Of a stretch of DNA of 64,000 bases, positions 10,242 to 19,716 are shown one piece after another. Numbering within the stretch: the stretch's first letter is position 1; each line of letters begins with the position of its first letter. The notes under the pieces were generated by a model. The model did no database searches and was not told where the DNA came from. It worked only from the letters and a program-made list of their open reading frames with translations. This DNA comes from Cymbomonas tetramitiformis (lineage: Eukaryota; Chlorophyta; Pyramimonadophyceae; Pyramimonadales; Pyramimonadaceae): contig LGRX02034390.1 in the NCBI GenBank assembly GCA_001247695.2, forward strand, positions 20,157 to 84,156. The letters run 5' to 3'. A program made the position numbers and the translations under genes.

Positions 10242-10434
10242 ATCAATGGCATTGTAAAGGTTTGTGTTTGGAAACCCCCAAAATTATGACGGCAATTTCG
10301 ATATATTAGCGGATATACGATTGCGTCAAAATATGCGTATAACCTATCAAAATGTTGGGCCAATCGATGCCTAAGGGATGGTTGATTTAGCTAGCACGTG
10401 CATGCAACCGGTGCCACTTGTAAGTGACAAAACA

Positions 10435-11840
10435 CGAAAGTACCCAAGTCCTTTAACAGTGCGAATTAAACAGTGCGTTTTTGACGCCCAAATCGTAGGC
10501 TGTACTACGTATGCTGTATCCATATTATATGAATTGAAGCCATTGTGTATAAAATGCATATATAAATTAGGTCCTCATTCATGGCAATTCCAGGATTGCT
10601 TGAAGGGATTCAGAAAATTCAGTCCTTTAACAGTGCGAATTAACAGTGCGTTTTTGACGCCCAAATCGTATGTTGTACTACGTATGCTGTATCCATATTA
10701 TATGAATTGAAGCCATTGTATCAGCCATGTGACTACGTGACACGGCACATATTTTACAAATCACTTCACACTGCGTCAATAATATAATTCAGGTCATCGG
10801 TGGATAATGAAAAATATAAACAGGAATAAATTGATTATTTGATTTATATCAAAAAGCACGCAACGTTACGCTCAAGTCGTTCAAGTGTCGCTGTCGTGAA
10901 CCAGTGAACAATGCCGTTGTGACCATTGCCATTGAACAGTGTGCTGTCAATAACCCTTACGCCGGAAGCGATCTTATAAATAGATATTGCGCAACAAAAT
11001 GGGCCGAGATTTATATAACGTGAATTCAGAAACAGTGAATGCTATCCATACACGTGGCATAGAAATCCTTTGCTTCTGCCCCAACTTAGATTTCCATATT
11101 TATATGGATGCATTGTGGCATCGTTAAAAACAGTAATCACTATATTTCTATTTTAAGACCAAAGGTCGATCGTTGGCGGAGCGGGACATAAAAGTAGTAG
11201 CCTAATCATTCGTTTTATAGCATTTCTGCCGGCTGCTATTCAATACAAATCATGAATAGAGAAGTGTGTCACTGTATGCTGTATCCATATTATATGAATT
11301 GAAGCCCGAGTGTATTGTAAATAAAAATTGAAACGTACCCAGCGTGCGGTATAAATGAGTAAGGTCACCCATGAATGACTGCGTTAATAATATAATTCGA
11401 GGAGGGGGTCTGGGGGGCAGAGCCCCCAGAGGCCCAAGATAGAGATGGATAGACCAACACCGAGACGAATAAACGGGGTCACGTTAAGTATTTGTTTTTT
11501 GGAAAACAGAACGGGGGGCGGGAGGGAAGAGGGGGGGGATGGATGAAATTCAGTCCGTTAACAGTGCAAATATTGACGCCCATATCGTAGGCTGTACACG
11601 ACACATTGTATGCTGTATGCATATTATATCAATTGAAGCCCCAGTGTAGTGTGTATATAATTTCTGGAGTAATTTTGCATATATAAATTAGGTCTTCATT
11701 CCCGCAATTCCCAGAAATCCTTGCAAGGACGGATGAAATTCAGTCCGTTAACAGTGCAAATATTGACGCCCATATCGTAGGCTGTACACGACACATTGTA
11801 TGCTGTATGCATATTATATCAATTGTAACCCCAGTGTAGT
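10435..11840. repeat. Subterminal repeats of the foldback element
   Basis: A module of roughly 90 bp (ACAGTGCGTTTTTGACGCCC ... CATATTATATGAATTGAAGCC) occurs at about 10457-10545 and 10625-10720. Diverged versions (ACAGTGCAAATATTGACGCC ...) lie at about 11563-11645 and 11750-11835. The two later copies also share the sequence preceding them (GGATGAAATTCAGTCCGTTA). These copies make up the right arm of the large inverted-repeat element. No gene is visible in this stretch. Confidence 0.75.
10640..10897 (-). repeat. Right copy of the ~258-bp inverted repeat
   Basis: Reverse complement of 3408-3665 with a few substitutions. See the left copy for landmarks. Confidence 0.8.
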
Positions 11841-12154
11841 GTCTATTCCTGAATTCTTAATAACTAAATTGACATGCAATTACCAACCATACATTAAGAT
11901 CATATGCACTCATATTTCTTCTATTTGGCTCAAATGAGTGTGTGTGCTAGGAATTGATATGTTGTTATGTTCCCTTGAATAAGAGATTTATTTTTTCCCC
12001 ACCTGTACGTTCACGTACCCCCTATATATATATATATATATTATAGTATTTTTTTGATTATTGTTATTTACTTTTTTTTTTACTCTCAGAATGTAGACGG
12101 GGAAATATGGCGAGGAGCTTGCAGTGTCACACGCGACGGGGAGGAAAAACGTAC

Positions 12155-12336
12155 AGTACGCTTCAAGGTATCGCCCAGTTCTACTAACCGGTTTGTCGAA
12201 CAGGCGTCACGACCCAAATCGCTCTTGATGCCTCCCATTATCCCCGGTTCTCAATGGGAGGCGTCAAGAGCGATTTGGGTCGTGACGCCTGTTCGACAAA
12301 CCGGTTAGTAGAACTGGGCGATACCTTGACGCGTAC
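12155..12336. repeat. Near-perfect hairpin with 79-bp arms
   Basis: The left arm (about 12161-12239) and right arm (about 12251-12329) are reverse complements with only two mismatches seen by eye, separated by about 11 bp. GTACAG occurs directly on both outer sides (12151-12156 and 12333-12338) and may be a target duplication. It is most likely a minimal palindromic MITE, but a transcript through it would fold into a long duplex suited to small-RNA processing. Confidence 0.8.
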
Positions 12337-12486
12337 AGGAAAAACTACCATTCAACTTGCATTGCGAGATTCAATGCAAAATAAGGACCTGAAGATTTAC
12401 ATGGATACTTGATACATATATTCTACCGATTTGGCACTTCTTATCCTTAAATTCAGCTTTGGAGCCTTCATTATTTATGCCAAAAG

Positions 12487-12883
12487 TTGTCGCGCACGGA
12501 CGGAAGTCGGCTTCCCAGGCCCTGTAATTTCGCCTGGAAGTTTTCAAGGATGCGAGCCTCGGAAAATATTGCAGAATACGATTTGAGCCAGCGCCCCTCA
12601 CCTGTTCCAGTTTTTGCTCTTGATAAAGCCCCCAAATCAGAGAATGAAAGCGCCTTGAGAGAAGTAGATGTAGCGATGGAGGACAACGTACGCCATGAAA
12701 ATGAGGTACCCGTCCATATCAAGGGTAGATTTGGGGATCAGGGAAAGAGTGCAGAAGAAATCAGAGAAGTTGGAGACGGGGAAATTGTTCTGGAAGATAG
12801 GGAAACATGGCAACCTGACATCGGAGACTCTGACAGTGATGGAGGATCTCCAGAAACCCACAGGGAAGAAGATTGGGATATGT
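12487..12883 (+). CDS. Possible 5' exon of unrecognised host gene
   Basis: An open frame (12487-13191) encodes an acidic, hydrophilic sequence up to about 12990 and then turns hydrophobic and AT-rich, as expected when reading into an intron. A GT at 12884 (GTAATA) leaves phase 1, which is what the next supported exon (13801) requires. The encoded stretch contains ENESALREVDVAMED and SDSDGGSPETHREEDWD, suggesting a disordered acidic region. No domain is recognised. The true start codon is unknown, and a donor at 12994 is an alternative. Confidence 0.4.
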
Positions 12884-13800
12884 GTAATACCGTTGTTGTA
12901 AAAGCTGATGCCCAACAAACTGCTGATTCCGACCGACATATGGATACTAGCGGCGAGGGCGTCCGCGTTGGGCACCAGTCCAGCTCCGCACAAGTATGGG
13001 CTCTGACATACCGTTGTTTCCCTCACCTGGGGTTTGAGTCACTGACGTTTTTTTATCTGGCTGTGTTTTCCAGTTGCACGGTTCACTTTTGTGTAGTTTC
13101 ATTGTTTTTCACGAAGCTGGAGCAAAAAAATATCGTAGGCAAGAAATCCGCTGTCTGTAGTGTGCCAGGTTCCCGTATTGTTGTGGGTTAGCAGGGTCAA
13201 CCTCAGAACCCATGTCGGAATACGACTAACAAGCAGCTTGGTAAATCCAGTCCGGCGTTTGGCTTCGGTTTCTTTGGGGGGATTTTGTGAAAGGTCTTCA
13301 CGCAAGAGCAAGCGATGACAGTATCAGCGAATAACGGCGTGCAAAGTATGGCGACTAAGTGCCTCCAACTTGCAAAGTTTCTCTTGTTGTGATCCTTCCT
13401 TTTTGTCACGACCGTACCGACTTCGCACCTTCTCGTGACTTTACCTTAGATTTGTGCACGCGAACCGTCTCTTCCGCTCAAACAATGTTTTATACTCCTC
13501 GCAAGATGCGTAACTTGGCATGCTATTGTGAACAAACGACTTGCGCTCCTCACCAGCCTTGTGGTTACAGAAGACACTAGAGATCTCACTATCTATGATT
13601 CTTTCCACCCGAGTTTAAAGTGAGAGTCTGCAAGAAACTTTCTTCCACAAGTTAGCGCTCACCTACCCTAACTTGTTGGGCAACGAATGAAAAGAACTGA
13701 AAAAACTAAAGCTGGCAGGCTTCAACTAGCGCGAATAGTCAAGATCCAGCGACGGAAGCTTGCTTGAGAAGCTTGGTTTTATTTTCGTCTTTGTTTGCAG

Positions 13801-13889
13801 ATATGCAGTTCTACGACATCGTGACTCCCGGCGAGGCAGGGTCTTGGAACGACGGCGCTCTCAAAGTGTCTAACATCGATCTCTTTGAG
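13801..13889 (+). CDS. Host gene exon 1 (of supported set)
   Basis: This 89-bp exon is bounded by TTTGTTTGCAG and GAG|GTAAAC. In the frame that joins the next exon it encodes MQFYDIVTPGEAGSW...SNIDLFE and has no stop. Entry needs one base from the previous exon, and exit is phase 0. The protein family is not recognised. Codon content is clearly less AT-rich than the flanking introns. Confidence 0.5.
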
Positions 13890-14364
13890 GTAAACCCAAC
13901 AATGCCACTACACATTATACTGTGACCTTCATAGCATTCAAGCAAAATAGTTTTTCTCAGAAAGACGTTACCACCAGGCAGAACTGAAATCTGAACTCCA
14001 GATGCTAGACTGTTCAAAGCCTCATCTGACATCACATTATGTCACTGTAAGAATTTCTTTTGAAAAAACTCGTAACTCATGAGATACTTGCCAGAGGGGT
14101 GACTGCCCAATATTTTTAAGCTATTACCGCACTCTTCAGATTGTTCAGCGAGACCTTTGTATTACAGGTTTTAGGGTTATTCTAAGGAGAATTGGAGCAC
14201 ACTCTCTACTGAGCTTTGTTCCACTGAGTGTAACGAAAGTTCTGTGTACCTTGAGTAACACTTACCGACGTGCACTTTATGTGAAACGCTGTAGACTTTG
14301 AAGTGCAATTTGATTGTGTGCACCTCGTCAGTAGTACCAATCTGATATATACTTAATGTTGTAC

Positions 14365-14553
14365 CTTCTGAAGTCCTTAGCGAGATCTGCTTGCTATGCA
14401 GACTACTGATGGTCTGACTAATTATTGTACATTCTGAAGTCCTCAAGATCTGCTTGCTACAGTATCATGCAGACTACTGATGGTCTGACTAATGAGTGTG
14501 CATTCTGAAGTCCTCAAGATCTGCTTGCTATGCAGACTACTGATGGTCTGAGA
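14365..14553. repeat. Intronic tandem repeat, ~75-bp unit
   Basis: About two and a half units containing ATTCTGAAGTCCTCAAGATC, TGCTTGCTATGCAGACTACT and GATGGTCTGACTAAT. Units differ by small insertions (CAGTATC in one). It lies between two host exons and is probably a slippage product within the intron. Confidence 0.75.
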
Positions 14554-15637
14554 GGTTGATTTGCAACTTTGAAACCTTTCCCAAGCAAACATCAAAAGCT
14601 GGTTTGTGCATCATAGGTCACGTTATGAACGTGCGTGTGCATTAGATACAAAGACAATTCTGTTCCCAGGAGGAGTAATAATATATTACCACCTTCAACT
14701 GCTCAAACTCCTCTGCAGTCTTAGTGTGCGGCATGCCAGCGATAACTTATCTGCACCGCCCACATATTGGGGTGGTGCCCATAGAGAAAACTAACCATCA
14801 TGCATCTGCGAAGTACGAGGAGCCTTCCGCGACCACCTTCCAGCCGAGGGACGTAAGCTGCCTCCATCTCAGGCAGTCTTTGCACTGCTGTTACACAAGC
14901 ATATATTTTGTGTGTGCCACCTTGATTGCTCGCCTTGCACAATTTGATTCTGCATGTCCTGCACTGCACCACAGTGGCAGTGCCTGCCCTTGCCCCAACA
15001 ATCCTCCGCCAAACTTTTAGTCATCAGTTATGTGGTTCACCTTTACCTTCCCACCATGCATGTAAGGTTCTCCTGCACTACTAAGTTAGCTGCAAGATTG
15101 CGGTGATATAGAGCTGAAACCAGAGATAGTTTTCTTGTGGAGGGAACGGAGTTGAGCTCTACTGATTATTCAAATTGATTTCTTTCCTTCCCGTATTGCA
15201 GGTCTTATTAGTCCTAAGGGAAGACTGATATAACTCAAATAAACAGACCCTCATCTCTTTCATTATATCTATCTTGAGACTGCCATGAATGCATCTTTCA
15301 AGTACACAACCCTCAGTTACTACGCAAGAGCAAGCTTGTTCTTTGTACCTTCGGGATGCATGCTTACCTTAGGAGCAAGAACGCACCTGAAGCATGAAGA
15401 GTAAACCTGGTTTGATTTATTGTGTATCTCACTTGCACGCACTTGCTCAGACAAAACTACTGCTAGTGCTATTCTTCAGATTGGTAGGAGTTCTAGCATG
15501 AAGTCTACCCCATTGCTCCTGTATATTGTAACATTTCAACATCAGAGCATTTAATTGTCTTACAAGGTTGACAAAAGTGCAAGTTACCGTCAATCAGAAT
15601 TGGGAATTTGGAACTTGTGGGATTTAAAATATTTCAG

Positions 15638-15798
15638 GAATACATGAAGGAAAAGGAGGAAGAGTATCTTAAGAAACTAGTTGAGAACGTGGGAAATAGC
15701 TATTTTAAAAGGCAGGAGCCTCGAGGCAACCTGATGCCTGCAGCAATGCTCGGAACTGGTAATAATCGACCTGCTGAAACAGAGTTTCATCTAGAATG
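15638..15798 (+). CDS. Host gene exon 2 (of supported set)
   Basis: This 161-bp exon lies between ATATTTCAG and ATG|GTGAGA, entering in phase 0 and leaving in phase 2. It encodes EYMKEKEEEYLKKLVENVGN followed by a Pro/Asn-rich stretch ending TEFHLEW (the final Trp is completed by the next exon). The N-terminal part is a charged helix with coiled-coil character. The product is not recognised. Open frame, consensus splice sites and consistent phase make this one of the better-supported exons. Confidence 0.6.
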
Positions 15799-15969
15799 GT
15801 GAGAAACATTCAAAACTAATTCTTCTACTAACTGCTGTTTTTACTACTCAAGGTTCTGTGACCGTATTGTTCAGAAATCAATCTTTTGCAACATTACATT
15901 GATGGTAAAGTGGAACGCCGTCTTTTCACTTGCTTGCTTGTGTATTTGTATGTTGTTGTGAATTTTCAG

Positions 15970-16028
15970 GGCTCATGCTATTCGTTATATGTATATATGC
16001 TTTGCGAATCAAGGACAGGCAGGGGATG
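15970..16028 (+). CDS. Host gene exon 3 (of supported set)
   Basis: This 59-bp exon after AATTTTCAG encodes AHAIRYMYICFANQGQAGD, entering in phase 2 and leaving in phase 1. The donor GATG|GTTGCA is weaker than the others. Phase agrees with both neighbours. Confidence 0.45.
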
Positions 16029-16749
16029 GTTGCATCCACACTCTGTGCCATTCCTACAATCAGGCGGCGAGCCCTTCTGTGCATGCCTGTCTTTGCTTCG
16101 GTCTAATTTCCCCTCTATCGTCCATGCAAGCTGGCAATATTTGCTGTGTATATTTGTGTGAGTGGGCATTTCTGGCAGCGCAACAAACATGACAACTCTG
16201 CATCACCCTGCTGGTGTTGGCACCGCGCCTGCTGTAACATTCTGGCTGTGCATCATGCTTACAGCGGGTCATGATGGCATCCACTGGCATTGGTTGGTGC
16301 GTGGGTCTCATGCCTTTCAGCTGTGTGTTACAGTCTTATCTGTACTATATATGCAAACATGATGACATCTACGATGATATTCATTTTGCAGGCAATCATA
16401 CATACCATGCATGCATATATGGCATATACATATATGCCAGTCATAGAAGGATGGATACATATATATCTATGTCCGGTTTTGTAAGAATAGCATTTTAATC
16501 CAATTAGTTTCCCCAAACATCCATTTTGTTTGTCTTTGTTCTCTGCATACAGTATATGTATGTGGATGGTACCTTCGTACGGCTCTTGCTTGCATTATTG
16601 TTTTCCCCTGCCGCGTTGTCACTTGGGCATACGTCAGTTGCTTGACATATTCCACTTGGTGTGGATAGAAAATAACGTCCCTTTTTGAATGAAAGCATTT
16701 TAATATATATGTGATTATTTGCACCACTTTTGTGCTTTTTGGTTCACAG
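16029..16749. other. Intron-like stretch, no gene seen
   Basis: AT- and GT-rich sequence with runs of CATATAT-type motifs near 16400-16470. Several short overlapping open frames on both strands carry no recognisable protein content. Confidence 0.4.
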
Positions 16750-16868
16750 GTATCACATCTGCTCCAACACCCAGTGTATCGATCCAGCATGCAAGCTATG
16801 TGCCTGCCGGAAGCATTGGTGCAAGCATGGGAGTGCGACTGCATCGCCGCCACCAGGGCAGCCCTATG
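16750..16868 (+). CDS. Host gene exon 4 (of supported set)
   Basis: This 119-bp exon lies between TTGGTTCACAG and ATG|GTAAGG. In the joined phase it encodes ITSAPTPSVSIQHASYVPAG and ends HRRHQGSPM, leaving in phase 0. The other open frame is Cys/His-rich (CACRKHWCKH), but it does not fit the phase of the previous exon. The old DIRS element begins less than 200 bp downstream. The next phase-compatible exon is at 43104, which would make the intron about 26 kb. Confidence 0.5.
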
Positions 16869-17039
16869 GTAAGGATTTTCATTACAATTTTAGCTTTGCA
16901 ATGTCCGAAAAGTTCCAAGAGGTAGAGTTCAATGTCAAAATACAAGCATGGATCCCTAACTAACAAGAACCTTATTAAAACCCTAAACCAAAGGTCTACT
17001 GTGATCAAGCAAGCATCGATGCTAGGGGAGGCAAAATAA

Positions 17040-17200
17040 CAGAGCTGCGGATTCCTGCAGTTGCGTTGGAACTCCTAAATACTGTTGAATGTGAAGCCTT
17101 CAGATCTAAATCACAGGTGCTTTTGATCTGATCGCTCAGGAAACTCTGATCGATCTACCGGCACAGAAGCCTCTAAAATCCCGCAGGCTCCAATTAAACC
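17040..17200 (-). repeat. 3' terminal repeat (A2-like) of the old DIRS element
   Basis: A diverged direct repeat of 35757-35925. Both contain AGAGCTGCGGATTCC, CTCCTAAATACTGTTGA, CTTCAGATC and GGCTCCAATT in the same order. One copy lies downstream of the recombinase remnant and one upstream of the gag remnant, on the minus strand, so they are the paired terminal repeats of one element about 19 kb apart after later insertions. Confidence 0.75.
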
Positions 17201-17289
17201 ATTCCTTTTGATCTTCACATTTCATTGCCATGTAACAGAGATCATTAGCGATTATTAGGCGCACTGCTGCCCTGTGCCAGGCTACTGTA

Positions 17290-17707
17290 CTCACCACCTC
17301 GGAGTGGTTCAACCGAAGTACTTCTCCATGTGCTCGTCGGGAACAGCTGTCGGGTCGATGTATGTAGGAGTGGATGGCGGAGGACAACTGGATGGCAGAG
17401 ACCAGACGCCCATGAAACAGCACCTCTCAAGCGCCGTGCCAACCGCTCTATCTGGCACCGGTACAAGCCCTCTTGCGGGTGCTGTGGCCAGAGATGTGTC
17501 CGTCCCTCTTCCGAAGGGACACACCCCAGCAGCAGCTTACCCAATCCCAACTGCAGCCAGTCATTAGCTTGCACCAACTGGAGCTTGCCTTGCTTCCACG
17601 GCAGCCTCCAGTAGCTGTGCCGCTCCTTGGAGCTCGCCGCCGAGCGCATCACCCAACACCCAACTCCCGCACCTGCTCTCAGTGCTGCAGCAGGAGCCAC
17701 GCACACT
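17290..17707 (-). pseudogene. Tyrosine recombinase, C-terminal part (old DIRS)
   Basis: Minus-strand translation in shifting frames gives HISGHSTRKRACT, matching the HSTRKG (H-x-x-R) catalytic box of the younger element. Further on, ERCCFMGVWS and TYIDPTAV carry the nucleophilic Tyr, matching FLGGWS and HYIDPTAL. Several frameshifts separate these boxes, so no protein is made. It is followed by the element's terminal repeat and preceded by a later TIR insertion at 17714-18136. Confidence 0.75.
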
Positions 17708-17713
17708 AATAAT

Positions 17714-18136
17714 CACTCACGCAAAAATTCTCCTATATTTTCCTATATACTAGGAATATGTAGGACAATATAGGACAATACAGGTAAATATAGGAGAATG
17801 TAGGAAACCAATTCATAGTAGAATATAGGAAAACCCATGTTTTTGCAATGTAGGATGTTTACACGTTGCTATACGATGATGTAGGAAAACCCACGTTGTC
17901 GTAGGCGTTTGTGGTTTCATGCATTATCCAACCACGAGCTAGCTCTTCATATGTATTTCTGCAACCGCACACATTGCAAAAACATGGGTTTTCCTGTATT
18001 CTACTATATACTGGTTTCCTACATTCTATCTCCTATATATATCCCTGTATTGTCCTATATTGTCCTACATATTCCTAGTATGTAGGAAAATATAGGAAAA
18101 TATCTAGGAAAATATAGGAGAATTTTTGCGTGAGTG
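17714..18136. mobile_element. TIR element with CACTCACGC ends, inserted in recombinase remnant
   Basis: A 423-bp element beginning CACTCACGCAAAAATTCTCC and ending with its reverse complement, flanked by the 6-bp duplication AATAAT (17708-17713 and 18137-18142). The arms hold degenerate repeats of TAGGAAAATATAGGA type and its complement, giving a hairpin more than 100 bp long on each side. There is no coding capacity. Related ends (ACGTGAGTG) occur near 42930 and 44930 in this window. Confidence 0.85.
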
Positions 18137-18654
18137 AATAATAAACCCTTGCTTGCACCCCCCCCTACGGGAATGGTGAGCCTTCGCTTGAGGCGCACAT
18201 GCATCCTGTCGTTTCTCCTTGTGGATAATCACTGAGATGGTGTCACCTGTGATGCTGATGCATGTGAGTCTGAAGCATGCATGGACACGCACACCAGTCT
18301 CCGGCCTGCCGAAGGTGACAAATGCAAACAACACGTAGGCGCACGCCCGGAACAGCTCCATCTCTGCCCTGCCTACCGGCTGCAGTTCTAGCCCGTGCGC
18401 ATGCGCAACCGAGACATGCCTGGCCGGCAGCCAGGTCGCTCCTCACTGTCTGCTCCTCACCTGCCTCATCAGTTGCCTGCACCTGCAAGGAGCGAGGACA
18501 TGCATGCCCTTCATCACAGCCCGTGAGACATCACGGCCCTTCGCATGCCCGCGATACTCCATACATGCATGTCCTCGTCGTAGTTGTTGATGGTGGAGAG
18601 CGAGGTAAGGCTGCATGCATGCTAGCCGCCTGCACTAGATAGTACAAGCGCTCA
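18137..18654 (-). pseudogene. Tyrosine recombinase, middle part (old DIRS)
   Basis: The minus-strand text LFRACAYVLFAFVTFGRPETG matches LLRAFAHVVVAFVTFGRPDTG of the younger element and includes the first catalytic Arg box. Upstream pieces match the ETQRTWLPA and INNYHEDL regions, in shifted frames. The homology is cut at AGTA (18651-18654) by a TA-flanked insertion and resumes at 25901. Confidence 0.78.
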
Positions 18655-19257
18655 TCTGAAATTTGGGGGTAGAAAATCGCAACGGAGCCGCGGGATCGAA
18701 AATTCAGGGTTTCGGCCTCAGGGTATTAATTTTCGTGGCTGCAAAAATCAAAATTTGCGCCCGGGGTCTTTTCAGACCTATTGACATGCTTCTAAGGAAG
18801 CATACTGGTAGGTCCATGCTGCTCAGTTGTTGTTTCCTAACAAGAACTGAGCCAATCTCTCAGATCAGGTGAGATTTGTCTCGCTCACACCCCCGAACGC
18901 TCAATCGAGCATCCGGTATACCCCACTCGCTCACGGGGTATATCGGATGAGTGCAATCGATGCGCAAAAGCCTCAGCATTCCATTTCTGCTTTACTTTTG
19001 TTGATGCGGTAAGCGAGGTGAAAGTTATTCTTGCGAATCACCTTGCGAATCAGCTTTTGCGTGAAAACACATACTCCCGCAACCGGGCGCAAGTTGCCCG
19101 CTTGAGTGGAATCTGAAAATGTGAAGAATGCGTTAGCGGATCCTCAGATTGTTGGTACCTACTTGGTACCAACAGTCTTACGAATGTTGTTCTATGCATG
19201 CATATGCTTAGTATCATGTTTTTTGTGCAATATACACGGTCAACCACAGGCAGTAAG

Positions 19258-19672
19258 TAGGAAAACTGTGGACTCTGAGACAGTGTTAAAGACAGAGAGC
19301 TCAAAAGACAAATTCAATGACTGTATGACAGTATGACAGTATGACAGTATGACAGTATAACAGTATGACAGAGTACAGTACTATGTGTAAAGGTGAACAG
19401 AACAATGATGACAATGAGATTACAAGAGACAGAAGATCAATTCAAAATGGATACAGTATCTGTCACAAGAACACAAGAGTACTAGTACGAGTATAGAAGT
19501 AGCTATGACTGAGTAACAGTGAGCACTGGAACAGTGCTATGTGATATAAGCACTGTGTGTAACGAACAAACACTCTTATCAGTTTAAATCAATCAACAGT
19601 GTGTGTGTGTATGAGTGTGTGTTCGTACACTTTCTACTAGATATATGAAGTTAGTAGAAGTTGATTATCCTA
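19258..19672 (+). repeat. 5' LTR of intact copia element
   Basis: This 415-bp repeat is identical by eye to 25287-25701. It includes a tandem TATGACAG array (about 19323-19365) and a TGTGTGTG tract before its end. Confidence 0.95.
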
Positions 19673-19683
19673 GGTTATGGGCC
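19673..19683 (+). promoter_or_regulatory. Primer-binding site of intact copia element
   Basis: GGTTATGGGCC abuts the 5' LTR. It is complementary to the anticodon arm of eukaryotic initiator tRNA-Met (GGCCCATAACC). Internal priming by a cleaved tRNA half is known for Drosophila copia and related elements. Confidence 0.85.
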
Positions 19684-19716
19684 TGATATAGGTCTGATAG
19701 TGTAGATACAGCCGTC

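Larger units (their letters stand above)
1681..12024. mobile_element. Giant inverted-repeat (foldback) element, non-autonomous, hosting two LTR elements
   Basis: The left end reads TAGGGGGTACGTGAACGTAC (from 1681). The right end, from about 11987 to 12024, is the reverse complement over about 38 bp. Further inside, 1823-1884 is inverted at 11339-11398, and 3408-3665 is inverted at 10640-10897, so the arms pair at several levels. The target duplication may be TA. Two LTR retrotransposons (4153-7435 and 7558-10241) are inserted in the central part. No transposase is recognised in the non-LTR portions, so this looks like a non-autonomous foldback element about 4.4 kb long before the LTR insertions. 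An alternative is several related MITEs inserted side by side in opposite orientation. Confidence 0.6.

Noticed and set aside
16730..16963. Cys/His-rich frame (CACRKHWCKH) as a zinc-finger exon
   Set aside because: It does not fit the reading phase of the preceding exon; the alternative frame does. Kept as a possibility only.
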